Positions 8,043 to 17,923 are shown, numbered from the stretch's first letter. The stretch is DNA of 23,977 bases from CAJBLF01 sp964424505 (GCA_964424505.1 CAYRIQ010000008.1:1-23977), one strand, 5' to 3'. Numbers and translations are program-made. Notes: generated from the sequence alone by a model not told the origin.

Positions 8043-9217
8043 CTATTCAGTATTTCCTCATAAAAGCACTTGCAGTGTTGCTTTTTGATTGTTGTTTCTA
8101 AGAATATCTAGATTGATAGTATCGCCAGGCACATACGTATATAGCTGGTAAAGAAATGGAAGTTGATTGGTAACTTGTTTGCCATTTATAGCGAGAATAA
8201 TATCATCAATTTTGAGTCATCCTTGTTGTCCCGGCAATCCAGAGAGTACATCTTTTACCAAAATACCATGAGAAGAGGTAATGTCTACATATTGGATGCC
8301 GACAATAGGTCTGAGTATTTTTCCAAAAGTCTCTACAGACTTAATTGTGCTTGCTATAAATTCTTGACTAATAGGTAAAGCAAACGCTATGCCTTGTCCT
8401 TCAGTTATTGCAGTAGTCATGCCAAGAACGTTGCCATTACTATCCAAAAGGGGACCACCACTATTTCCAGGATTGACAAGTGCATCAGTTTGATAAAGTC
8501 AGATATAAAGGTTATTTTTATTGATAGTCAGTTGTTTGTTTTTTCCTCATATAATTCACATAGTGACATTGTCGCTATATGTTGAGAGCGCGTTACCCAT
8601 AGTCAAAACAATTTGTCCTACAGATATAGTTGTATCAAGAGAAAGAAAATGTGCTGGTTCAAGATAAGTAAGCTCTTTTCATCAAGAATTTACGATGTGT
8701 AGTAGAGCAATATCCAAAACCTCATCAAACCAAATTTTATCCACATTATACGTTTGCCCATCATACAACATAACCGAATATTTAGCAGTTACGTCTTGTA
8801 CCACATGTTTATTGGTAAGGATATATCATTTTTTTGAAACAATAATTTTTCAACAGTTGGCGAAAGAAGAAAAAATACGNNNNNNNNNNAAACAATAATT
8901 CCACTTCATCCTCATATTTTGTTGGTTTGTTGCTGAATTGTTCATGGTCCATTGAGTTGAGAAGGGTCTTCGACATAAAATTTTACATCTTTGCTGATGG
9001 TAATACTTACAACAGATTTTTTTGCTGTAGCAATAGTATCTATAAGAGATGATTCTAAGGATTGTATGGTAGTTCCTGCTGTGATATTTGGTAGTGTACT
9101 TTTAGTTTGAGATGATAATAATATTTTGCCACTGAGGGTTCTCCATACCATAAGACATCACAAAAATACACAAAAAATATTGAAAACAATAATAACATAT
9201 AACTGTTTTTTTTGCAT
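8043..9217 (-). CDS. htrA: HtrA/DegP-like membrane-anchored serine protease with PDZ domain (interrupted by assembly gap)
   Basis: An N-terminal membrane anchor (LYVIIVFNIFCVFLGCLMVW) is followed by a linker and a trypsin-like S1C domain. The catalytic triad is readable: His in LTNKHVVQD, Asp in DEVLDIALLHI and Ser in NPGNSGGPLL. A PDZ domain closes the protein (VGIQYVDI, ILVKDVLSGLPGQQGGLKIDDIILAING). It should degrade or refold damaged envelope proteins. Ten Ns at 8880-8889 fall between GGGSGIIV and GKIIVSKKGYI; the reading frames on the two sides do not match across exactly ten bases, so the gap length is nominal. The start is ATG 9217, or in-frame ATG 9226. The gene follows gyrA by about 30 bases on the same strand. 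Confidence 0.85.
8880..8889. other. Assembly gap (10 N)
   Basis: This run of ten Ns lies in the protease gene. The flanks share AAACAATAATT (minus-strand AATTATTGTTT) on both sides, encoding similar IIV segments. This suggests that two contig ends overlap here, and that the short stretch at 8846-8879 between them is an unreliable contig end. Confidence 0.9.
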
Positions 9218-9247
9218 AAGGATCATTATGTTACAATACTAAATATA

Positions 9248-11911
9248 TTATTCTGATTTTTCTTCCTCAGTTATTTCTTCCATATCTTCAGGTGCTATTC
9301 CATCATTTTCTCATCAAAGATATTCTTCTCAATTTTTATCTATCATCTTTTTTTCCATCATGTCTGCTTCTTTTTCAGCTTTTTTTCTTTCTTCTTTATA
9401 TCTAAGATTTTCTTCTTTTTCTTCTCGTGGTCTATAAATAACATCGATATCTTTATCTACCATTTTAGCCAATGGAGTTTCTGGTTCATCAAGATGAATA
9501 TCATTTGAGTGCAATGTTTTGATAGTAGTATCTTTAAATCTAATCCTGATAGCTCACTCGATAATACTGATAGCTCACTCAAGAGTTTCACTTCCTGTCA
9601 TCACTATTTGACCTTTTTTTGCTCTTTTTCGCAATTTAAGGTCTTCAAGGTTGAGGAGTTTACCATTTTTGTTTGCATGGACAAGAATAAACGGTTCTCA
9701 TCTATGTAAAAACATATTTGCTACTTCATCACCATCTTGAAGCTCTATAGCTTTTACTCATCAAGCAGTTTTTCCCATAGGTCTAAGGTCACTACTTTTG
9801 AAAAGTAAATTCCATCATTGTTTAGTTAAAATGCCAATATTGTCCGTATCATTTACTGCTTCAACACTTACTATACGTTCCTTTTCAGCAAGTTTCATAA
9901 TAACAGTCGGAAATTTTTTGAATGAAAGGACAAGTTCTTTGTTTATTTTTTTTATGCTGTTTTGATTGGTAAGGAAAATAAGGTGATGATAGTCAAAATG
10001 AAGCGTTTTAGCAAAAATAATTTTTCCCTTGAGTCAGAAATGTTCATGTAAATTTAATGCATTTTGTTTCATCACAAAACTACCAAGGTCTTTGAGTCTT
10101 TGAACAACCAATTCTCCAATATCAGTAATCACAATAAGCTTATCTTGATTGTGCGTATAAATAAGATCCATAGTTTCTTCTGGGATAGTTTGTATTCTAG
10201 ATTGATATAAAATTCTTATTGTATAATCATTTCCTATCCACACAATTACATCCTCTTTGATCTTGTCTGCAGCACTCATAAATGCTTTGAGACTTCCAGA
10301 AACATTGTAGACACTAAGATCTTGAGAAAGATCAGTTTTTCTTGGATCTCCATAATGTTTTTTCATGTAAATAAATTCATCTTTGATCACTTGATCAAGT
10401 TTTTCTGGTAGATTGATAATAGACTGAAGCGCTTCGATGAGTTTCTTTTTTTCTTCTATTTCATCAATGATTTTTTGTATTTCTAATCAGACCAATGATT
10501 GTAATCTCATCATTAATATATATTCTGCCTGTAATTCAGAAAATTCAAATTTTTGTATCAGATTTTCTTTCGCATCTTGTTTTGTATCTGATTTTTTAAT
10601 AGTTTCAATGACGGCATCAATCACATCAATAGCTTTTTTTAGTCATTCAAGAATATGTAGTCTGTCTATAGCTTTATTGAGCTGAAAGACAGTCCTACGA
10701 TAAACGACAGATCTTCTAAAGACGACAAATTCCATCAATAGATCTTTGATGTTTAGAAGTCTTGGTTGTTTCCCGGCTTCTATAAGAGATACATTATTGA
10801 TGTTAAATGCACATTGCAACTCCGTATATTTATATAGCTCTACCAAAATCTTTTCCGCATCTACACCTGGTTTGAGATAAATAGCTATTCTAATTTTATT
10901 TTTGCTTGATTCGTCTCTCATATCTGAAATACCTTCTATTTTTTTATCTACGACCAATTCTCCAATTTTGGAAACAAGTGTAGATTTGTTGACCAAATAA
11001 GGTATTTCATCGATTATAATAATACTTCAATGTTTATCTTGCTCTACATGAGTTTTTCCTCTCATGATAATTCATCATTTTCATTTTTTATAGACTTCTT
11101 TAATATTGTTACTGTCATAAATAGTTCATCATGTAGGAAAATCTGGTCATTTAATGATTTCCATAATCTCATCAATACTTACACTATATGTAGTTATAGG
11201 TCCTTGATCAGACGCCTCAAGTCAATTGTGTTGTGCTTCTTCCGTGTCTTTGAGTGCTTGTGCTCTTTGTCAGTCAGTAAGTGGTTTTCCTTCTTTTTCC
11301 AATAATAACAAAGCTGCATCAAGTACTTCGTTGAGGTTGTGAGGAGCCATATTTGTTGCCATACCTACAGCAATACCCATGGTTCCATTGCAGAGATGAT
11401 TAGGAAATTTTGTAGGAAGCATGATTGGCTCTTGCAAACTACCATCAAAATTATCTCTTCGATCAACAGTATCTTGCTCTAGATCATTGAGCATTTCTTC
11501 AGCAATTTTAGTCAATCTTGCTTCTGTATATCTCATTGCTGCAGCACCATCACCATCAATAGACCCAAAATTTCCTTGTCCATCAACTAATGGATACCTA
11601 AATGCCCATGGTTGCGCCATACGTACCATTGCTTCATAAATACTACTGTCTCCATGAGGATGATATTTTCCCATAACTTCTCAAACAATTCTTGCTGATT
11701 TTTTATGTTTTTGATTGAAAAAATTATTCATTTGATACATTGCAAACAATATTCTTCTCAATACTGGTTTAAATCAGTCTCTTGTGTCCGGCAATGCACG
11801 TGATACAATGACAGACATTGCATATTCGATGTAGGATTTTGAGATTTCATCTTCGATAGAATGCGATATAACAGTTCCTGTAGCGATTACCTTTTTATCA
11901 TCTTCTCTCAT
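9248..11911 (-). CDS. gyrA: DNA gyrase subunit A (type IIA topoisomerase A subunit)
   Basis: The product is 887 aa with TGA=Gly. The N-terminus has SYIEYAMSVIVSRALPDTRDGFKPVLRR, in which the DG glycine is TGA. The DNA-gate region reads GKYHPHGDSSIYEAMVRMAQPW from residue 81. The catalytic tyrosine is Tyr128 (AAAMRYTEARLT). A coiled-coil tower follows, then beta-pinwheel blades including DLRPMGKTAGGVKAIEL. The first-blade GyrA box (QRRGGKG) is not recognisable; only a late KRAKKGQ is similar. The last about 60 residues are an acidic, Lys/Glu-rich tail. The A subunit cuts and rejoins DNA with GyrB, which is not in this window. Topoisomerase IV subunit A is the alternative. Confidence 0.88.
9549..9588 (-). 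repeat. Short tandem duplication inside gyrA
   Basis: A block beginning GATAGCTCACTC occurs twice, about 21 bases apart. On the coding strand it gives GAISIIEGAIRI, an in-frame internal repeat in the C-terminal pinwheel of GyrA. Both copies use TGA for glycine. Confidence 0.5.
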
Positions 11912-11948
11912 AAACTATAATAATAATATAAAGTACTGACATGAAGAC

Positions 11949-11976
11949 AAAAAAACTTCAAGGCAATAGCCCCGAA
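11949..11976 (-). terminator. Terminator-like hairpin in the gyrA leader (candidate attenuator)
   Basis: On the minus strand TTCGGGGC (11976-11969), loop TATT and GCCTTGAA (11964-11957) form an 8-bp stem including two G-U pairs, followed after one G by seven Ts. It lies about 37 bases upstream of the gyrA ATG in the gyrA direction, with no minus-strand gene upstream to end. Control of gyrA by premature termination, or the 3' end of a short RNA, is inferred. Confidence 0.45.
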
Positions 11977-12172
11977 AGTTCTCTATACTTTCAACAAAAA
12001 AATATAACAAAAAAAAAGTAAAATTCAACGGTTTACTACTATGAGCACTTGACAAAAAGTAAAAAATAACGTTTTTTTGGCAGATAAATAGGTGTTTAGA
12101 ATGTGCAATAGATATGTTGTAAACAACACATATGTGAAATAAGTCAAAATAATATATAATATTGTATTAAAT

Positions 12173-12200
12173 TTGACAAATAAAAAATTTACAGTATACT
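12173..12200 (+). promoter_or_regulatory. Sigma-70-type promoter for the antiporter gene
   Basis: TTGACA (12173-12178), a 16-base spacer and TATACT (12195-12200) lie about 58 bases before the ATG at 12259. Confidence 0.65.
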
Positions 12201-12210
12201 TACAAATAAG

Positions 12211-12227
12211 TACGATCTCCTATCGTA
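12211..12227 (+). other. Leader hairpin of the antiporter gene
   Basis: TACGAT (12211-12216) and ATCGTA (12222-12227) pair around loop CTCCT. The hairpin falls at the predicted 5' end of the antiporter transcript and may stabilise or regulate it. Confidence 0.4.
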
Positions 12228-12258
12228 TAAACATTAAACTTTAGTCTTAATACATAAT

Positions 12259-13977
12259 ATGGCAGAACAAGTATTTACCTCACTCAGTCTTGTTATTTGA
12301 ATAGTATTGTTGAGTGTCGCTTTGATGAAAGTATGTAAACAGCCAATGATCATTGGCTATATTATTGCTGGTACGGCTATCAGTTTGTTTTTCCCTTGAT
12401 TAATCCAAGCTAATACAGCATTTCAGTCATTTGGCAATTTAGGTATTGCGTTACTACTTTTTATCGTTGGAATGGAATTAAATCCTACTATTATAAAAGA
12501 CTTGGGTAAAACTTCTATCGTTGCGTGATTTTTTCAAGTAGTGATAACAGGTGTGCTATGATATATTATAGCTACAACGTTATGATTTGACACAATGACT
12601 GCTTGTTTTCTGGCTATATGATTTACCTTTAGTAGTACTATCGTTGTGCTAAAGCTTTTGTGAGATAAAGATGATATGGAGTCCACATCAGGAAGATTGA
12701 GTATTGGTATCCTTATCGTTCAGGATCTTATTGTTATGCTTTTGATTTTATGAATGGCTACATTCAAAAGTATAGAAAATACTTCTTCTACTATCATTAT
12801 TTTTTCGATAATTGCAAAAATTACTGGATTAGCTATCGGTATTTACTTGGTAAGTAAATATTTTATTCCCAAAATAACAAAAAAAATTGCAGAATCTCAA
12901 GAATATTTATTTTTATTTTCTATAGGACGATGTTTCATTCTCGGAGCACTGTTTCATCGATTGGGATTTGGTATAGAAATAGGAACATTAATTGCATGAA
13001 TTACATTAGCAAATTCATCCTACAGATTTGAAATAACAAGTAGAATAAAACCATTAAGAGATTTTTTTATCGTTATATTTTTTGTCTTATTATGATCGCA
13101 TGTGAGCTTTTGAAGTACAAATATGTCAATAATTCTTCCATTATGTATATTTGCAATATTTGTACTTATAGTAAAGCCAATCATAACTATGATCGTTCTT
13201 GGTTTTTTGGGACATACCAGAAAAAATAATTTTTTAACGTGAATTTCTCTCTGACAAATTAGTGAATTTTCATTTCTTATAATAACGATGGGGATAACTT
13301 CCTGATATATTAAAGATCCAACTATTTTGTCCCTGGTTACATTGATAGGACTTATTACTATAGCATGATCAAGTTATTTTATGGTATATGGAGAAAAAAT
13401 TTATCACCTATGTAAACCATTATTGAGTTTTCTTCCATGAGTACGAAACAAGGAATATAAAAAAATCAACAAAAAAGATTATGAAATAGCTATTTTTTGA
13501 TATGGGAGATTTGGCAGTAATATGTATGAGACGCTCCACAAAACTCATAAAAATATTTTAGTAGTAGATGAACATCCAGGGATTATAGCACATTTACAAA
13601 AAAACAAAATTCCATGTATTTACGGTGATATTGGTGATATTGATTTTCTTGAAGAATTAAATCTCAAAAAAAGTAAAATGATCATCAGTACAGTAAAAAC
13701 ATTTGATGAAAACATGGTTTTACTCAAAACCATAAAACAAAACAATCCAAATCTGATTATAATTCTCGTATCAAATCAAATTCATGAGGCACTTAAACTC
13801 TACGAAAAAGGTGCTGATTATGTAATTCTTCCTCATTATATAGGCGTAGATCATACATCATTGATGCTTGAAGAATATGGGTTTGATATACAAAAATTTA
13901 TGGAAAATAAAGATACCTTGGTCAAGGATCTAAAAAATAGACATCAAGATCTTATGATAGAAGCACTACAAAAATAA
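12259..13977 (+). CDS. CPA2-family cation:proton antiporter with RCK domain (Kef/YbaL-like)
   Basis: The product is 572 aa with TGA=Gly. About 12 hydrophobic helices fill residues 5-395, including the CPA2 segments LKVCKQPMIIGYIIAGT-like near the start (here ALMKVCKQPMIIGYIIAG), LLLFIVGMELN, FSSTIVVLKLL and LSIGILIVQDLIVMLL, where VQD carries the conserved acidic residue. A cytoplasmic RCK_N domain begins with GYGRFG at residues 414-419, a Rossmann nucleotide-binding loop, and continues with NILVVDEHPGI and YGDIGDIDFLEELNL. Such proteins exchange K+ or Na+ for H+ across the inner membrane and are gated by nucleotide or ligand binding to the RCK domain. There is no C-terminal RCK_C domain, so the architecture is the short form. 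It has its own promoter. Confidence 0.88.
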
Positions 13978-13986
13978 AAATATATA

Positions 13987-14014
13987 TTGACTTTGCTAGT
14001 TTAATGATTATATA
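13987..14014 (+). promoter_or_regulatory. Promoter upstream of the 57-aa gene
   Basis: TTGACT (13987-13992), a 16-base spacer and TATATA (14009-14014) precede the small gene by about 73 bases. Confidence 0.45.
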
Positions 14015-14054
14015 CACAACATAATAGTTACGTATTTGTTTTAGATTATGGATT

Positions 14055-14081
14055 TTATTTACCTATTTACTTATTTACTTA
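14055..14081 (+). repeat. Short tandem repeat in the leader of the 57-aa gene
   Basis: The 7-8 base unit TTATTTAC/CTATTTAC/TTATTTAC is repeated three times and ends a few bases before ATG 14088. It may be low-complexity sequence or an unstructured ribosome landing zone. Confidence 0.4.
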
Positions 14082-14087
14082 TACATC

Positions 14088-14261
14088 ATGAATAAAATGG
14101 AAATTGACTTAGATTTATTACACTCAAAAGCAAAACAATCCCCACAACTATGTGAGAACATACAAGACAGTAAAAACAATATAAATGAAAAAATAATCCA
14201 AGTGATACGTGATCAAAATCCATCACCAGAATCTTTCACCGCTGTAACTGATTTACTTTAG
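14088..14261 (+). CDS. Small hypothetical protein, 57 aa
   Basis: ATG 14088 to TAG 14261. The protein is hydrophilic and Asn/Gln/Lys-rich, starting MNKMEIDLDLLHSKAKQ and ending with FTAVTDLL. It has no membrane segment or signal peptide and no recognised family. Support comes from an upstream promoter-like sequence and from a frame that fills the space between the antiporter and the convergent ybaB exactly. Its stop (14259-14261) overlaps the stop of ybaB (14258-14260) on the other strand. It contains no TGA, so it gives no recoding evidence of its own. Confidence 0.5.
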   Translation: MNKMEIDLDLLHSKAKQSPQLCENIQDSKNNINEKIIQVIRDQNPSPESFTAVTDLL

Positions 14262-14623
14262 TTCATACCTGGAATTCAGCCACCACCAAGCATACCAGCC
14301 ATGTCAGAAGGGTCTACACCTAAGATTTCTTTAGTTTTTTCCCCTACTATTTCTTGAGCTTTCGTTTGTGCTTTTTGGAAACACGTAGTGATAAGCTGTT
14401 CCAGCTCAGATTTTCTCGTAGGACTCAATAAAGTATCGTCATTGATATGTAATTCTCTCAGTTTCATTTCACCACTAATATCTACGACAATAGCATCTTG
14501 CTCATTACCATCTGATCAAATAAATTTTCCTTCTTTTCCTCTAATAACTAGGTTTTTAAGTGCTTTTTGTAGTGTTTTGTATTTATCATACAATTTTTTC
14601 ATTTCACCAATTTTTCCAAACAT
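14258..14623 (-). CDS. ybaB: YbaB/EbfC-family nucleoid-associated protein
   Basis: The product is 121 aa with TGA=Gly, close to the family's usual 100-115. The N-terminal helix (MFGKIGEMKKLYDKYKTLQKAL) matches the family start of a Gly-rich/Met-rich lead and Lys/Gln helix. The beta core has IVVDISGEMKLRELHI, where the family usually reads VxVxxxGxxxVxxIxI. The C-terminal helix (LEQLITTCFQKAQTKAQEIV) and a Gly/Met-rich tail follow. YbaB dimers bind DNA and affect nucleoid structure; in many bacteria the gene lies between dnaX and recR, which are not here. It converges on the 57-aa gene with overlapping stop codons. Confidence 0.85.
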
Positions 14624-14703
14624 TCTGACTATATAACAAAATAAAATGTTGCTAACATTGTATAGAATCCAATTCGATTTTCAACTAAATTAACTACATA
14701 TTT

Positions 14704-14799
14704 ATTAAAAGATTATTAAAATTAAAAGATTAAAATATTGGGTAGAGTGATACCAGTTAATAATTTTTTAATCTTCTAAATCTTTTAATATTTTAATCT
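14704..14799. repeat. AT-rich inverted repeat between ybaB and the PBP gene
   Basis: AGATTAAAATATT (14727-14739) is the exact reverse complement of 14787-14799. ATTAAAAGATT (14704-14714, again at 14721-14731) is the reverse complement of 14779-14789. The block could fold into a long, almost purely A/T cruciform or hairpin just beyond the PBP stop. It may serve as a terminator or 3' stabiliser for the PBP message. Confidence 0.6.
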
Positions 14800-14800
14800 A

Positions 14801-17221
14801 TTATTTCTCTATCAACGAATAATTAATAATAAATTTTGCTATTTCTCAAAATATTTTTCCTGCGGTTGCTCATCACCAAATATTTTGTCTCGGTCTACGT
14901 ACTTGAACTACTACAATATATTTTGGATTGTCTTTTGTAATCACTCAAACAAATGATGCATTAGTCCATCAGACACCATTTTTATATTTTCATTTATAAG
15001 CAACTTGTGATGTTCAACTTTTCCCTCAGAGCTGATATCATTCTACTTTGGCATACTTAAGCTCTGGATTTTGATCGATAACACTAAATAATCCGACTTT
15101 AAGTGCTTCAGCAGTTTCTGGTCTAAAAATTTGTTTAGTTATTTTTGTCGGAGTAGCATAATACGTATTAGTTTTTTTGTCAAAAATTCACTTAATAATA
15201 GTAGGTTTTACATAATATCATCAATTAACAATCGATCAATATCAAGCAGCCAATTGAATAGGGGTCACCAAAAGTCATTGTCAGAATGTATTGTTAAAAA
15301 ATCTTGCAGCAGATACAGAAGTAACTCACTCAACAAATCATGCATCTTCATTAGCCACTTCTATTCAAGTGAGTTTGCCAAATCAAAGTTTATCCAAGTA
15401 ATTATAAAAAATTTCATTACCCATTTTCTGAGCTATTCTTACCATACCTACATTACACGACCAAACAAATGCATGTAAAAAATTTCGATCTCCCATACAT
15501 ACTTTCTCTGCATTTTTGATGGTAAACTGTCCTACTTTTACTTGTCCAGGATCATTGTACGGATCATAAAACCTGATTTCATCAGTATCTAGCCCTATAG
15601 CAATAGTAAATGCTTTAAATACACTTCATGGCTCATATGCCATAGCTGTATTTTTATCAACCAATACTTGTGGTCCATAAACATTTTTAGCAACATATTT
15701 TTGTATCGTAGTATCTATTCTTTCATAACTTGCTGCAAGTCTATATTCTCCTCATGTTTTTATATATACAGGATTTTCTATATAACTCAAATCATCTATT
15801 AAAAATCAGTATTCTGGTCAAAGAGCTTGTAAAGTGAATGCATCATTATAATTATTGGGATTATAAGAAGGATAATTCGCAGATGCTTTGACATGACCAT
15901 TGGAAGGATCATATACCAAAACACTGATAGAATCATCTTGTAGGGTTTCATGATATTTTTTTATAATACTTTCTGCTTCCTTTTGGATACCAATATCTAT
16001 AGTAAGATACACATCATTTCCATCTTGTACTTGATCTATCTCAAATTCATTTGCTCAAACTGGTCCAATCCACGCAGAAGCACGTCATACAATTTTCCCA
16101 TCTTTCCCACGAAGTACATCATCAAAATATTGTTCTATTCAGTAATATGCATTGTTGTTTTTGTCCACAAATCACATCACATTGGACAAAAATGATCCAT
16201 ACTGATAATATCTTTTAATATAAGATTCCATACCCAATCAATGAAGTAGTGGTATTTTTTCCTTAGAACGAGTTTGGTAGTATTTGAGCTTCATAGCTTT
16301 AATTTCTTGTGCAATCAAAGGATTGGCATCAGAAATTATTTTTACATATCTATTTTCTTGTTTATAAAATAATTTTTCTATATTAGGAAAATTGCTTATA
16401 TATCAGTAAGTATCAAGTATTTTTTTGAGAGGAAGAATCTCTTTATTGATATTGCCTATTTTTTCAGGGAGTATATATACATAATTTTTGCTTTGAATAT
16501 CTATATAATCGAGGTTAAGTTTTGCTAAATCTACTAAAAAATTAGTATTGGCAAAAAATCAAAGATAATTTTTTGGCTTGATACCTATGTAAATCATTTG
16601 ATTGAGTCTTGTTTTTATATTATTTAAAGCAATCACTTTGGTAAATCAACTAAGAATTTGTTGGAGCTGAATAGTATATCATGTTGTGTCATAAGAAGAA
16701 TACCCTGAAGAGATAATCCCACTTCCATAATAAAAAAATTGTGGAGTAAGGGGTAATATTTGTGTTTGACTAAATTGTTCTATATTTTTGATACATTGTG
16801 TTTTAGTAACTTCTTGCATACCATAAAGTTCACAAAAATGCTTATATAGTGTCGGAGCAATAATGTCGATAAATCTCTCTTTATCCCAAATAAATTTTGG
16901 ATCAACAAATATATTATACATACTAATGTTATCCGTAAGTTGAATATGTTTTTCTGCTTTATCATCAGCAAAAACATTACCTCTTTTTGCTTTAAGAGAT
17001 GTTTCACTTACATGTTGCTGGTTGAGTAAATTATCATAATATCCATGATCAATAATTTGCAGAAAAAAAAGCCTTATCCGTAAAATAAGAAACAAACATC
17101 AAAAAAATGCAAGCAGATAAAAATCTTTATTTACTTTTATGTATTTAAAAAATTTTTTGGTTTGTAGCCAATACTCTAATTTTTGATCAAAACTTTTATG
17201 ATAAGAACGTGATTTTAACAT
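14801..17221 (-). CDS. Class B penicillin-binding protein (FtsI/PBP2-like transpeptidase)
   Basis: The product is 806 aa with TGA=Gly, longer than the usual 550-700. An N-terminal basic cytoplasmic stretch is followed by one membrane helix at about residues 35-55. A long non-catalytic pedestal fills about residues 60-400, with the dimerisation-type segment LKAKRGNVFADD. The transpeptidase domain carries all three active-site motifs: SVFK with Ser533 and Lys536, SCN at 588-590, and KSGT at 734-737, where the glycine is TGA. It crosslinks peptidoglycan at the septum or during elongation. Which of the two cannot be told, because no rodA/ftsW or mur genes are adjacent. The extra length lies mainly in the pedestal. 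Confidence 0.88.
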
Positions 17222-17295
17222 TGAAACAATAATATTTAAAATATAAGATATAGGGTAATCATTCAGTTTTTTTTTTCAACCCTAGTATTTTAGCA

Positions 17296-17313
17296 TTTTC
17301 ACCCGGGTGAAAA
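17296..17313. promoter_or_regulatory. 18-bp perfect palindrome (candidate operator)
   Basis: TTTTCACCCGGGTGAAAA is a perfect palindrome with a GC core in AT-rich DNA. It lies between the divergent PBP and pilin-like genes, about 75 bases from the PBP start and 63 bases upstream of the putative pilin -35. The symmetric form suits a dimeric regulator, which is an inference. Confidence 0.5.
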
Positions 17314-17375
17314 ATATAGTTGCAAAAGAAATAAAAATTTATAGTATCATAGAATATATGATGTATAGAAAATAC

Positions 17376-17403
17376 TTGATTTTATATTCTATAAATCTAT
17401 TAT
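17376..17403 (+). promoter_or_regulatory. Promoter of the pilin-like gene
   Basis: TTGATT (17376-17381), a 16-base spacer and TATTAT (17398-17403) lie about 45 bases before the ATG at 17448. Confidence 0.5.
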
Positions 17404-17447
17404 ACAAACAATTTATGTCTTTTTAACTTGTTTACAAAAAGAAACAA

Positions 17448-17846
17448 ATGAAAAAATTATCATTAAAACTCGCATCTCTTCTAGTTTTTGGGATACTTAG
17501 TGTATGAAGTTTATTAACGTTTGCACAAAACACACCATCAGGATTTGGTGATCCAACAGCTACAACAAATGTCGGAGTAGCAGGTACAGGAACTGCACAA
17601 AATGACTCACTAATAAACATTATCAAAACTTTCATCAACTGGATGCTTTGAATGCTAGCATTAATTGCACTTGTTATCTTGTTGTTTTGAGGATTTCAAA
17701 TGGTTACTGCAGCTGGAGACGATGCTAAATACAAGAAAGGATTCAAAATCTTACAACAAGCAGCTATCGGATTGGTATTTATTGGAGTATCTTGGTTTGT
17801 CGTGAGCATAATTTTTTGGCTATTGAAAATAATAGGAGTAGCATAA
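17448..17846 (+). CDS. Pilin-like small membrane protein (TrbC/VirB2-like fold)
   Basis: The product is 132 aa with TGA=Gly. A signal peptide is clear: MKKLSLKLASLL, hydrophobic core, LLTFA with cleavage likely after Ala26. A Gly/Thr/Ala-rich segment follows. Two membrane helices at about residues 57-84 and 100-128 are separated by a short charged loop (AAGDDAKYKKGFK). This layout matches the TrbC/VirB2-type and CPR T4SS-pilin-like families, whose members often end the first helix with GGFxMVTAAGD and start the second with the Q..IxGL pattern. It could assemble into a surface filament or act as a holin-like membrane protein. No type IV secretion genes are nearby. The gene is a single unit with its own promoter and terminator. 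Confidence 0.7.
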
Positions 17847-17870
17847 CAATGATATATACTATCATATATG

Positions 17871-17900
17871 AAAAATCCTGCAGATATGTGGGATTTTTTT
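17871..17900 (+). terminator. Intrinsic terminator of the pilin-like gene
   Basis: AAAAATCC (17871-17878) pairs with GGATTTTT (17891-17898) and is followed by further Ts. It starts 24 bases after the stop codon. Confidence 0.8.
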
Positions 17901-17923
17901 CTATGCTCTTGTTTTCAAGTAAT

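Larger units (their letters stand above)
11912..12258. other. Divergent intergenic region between gyrA and the antiporter
   Basis: These 347 bases hold no convincing gene. They contain a minus-strand terminator-like hairpin (11949-11976), a possible minus-strand promoter (TTGAAT at 12028-12023, 16-base spacer, TATATT at 12006-12001), a plus-strand promoter (12173-12200) and a small hairpin (12211-12227). Poly-A/T tracts make up much of the rest. Confidence 0.6.

Noticed and set aside
11421..11639. Plus-strand open frame within gyrA
   Set aside because: It is antisense to the GyrA active-site region, whose minus-strand translation is strongly conserved.
14053..14081. CRISPR-like or iteron repeats (TTATTTAC units)
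   Set aside because: There are only three short, contiguous, low-complexity units with no spacers and no origin-associated gene.
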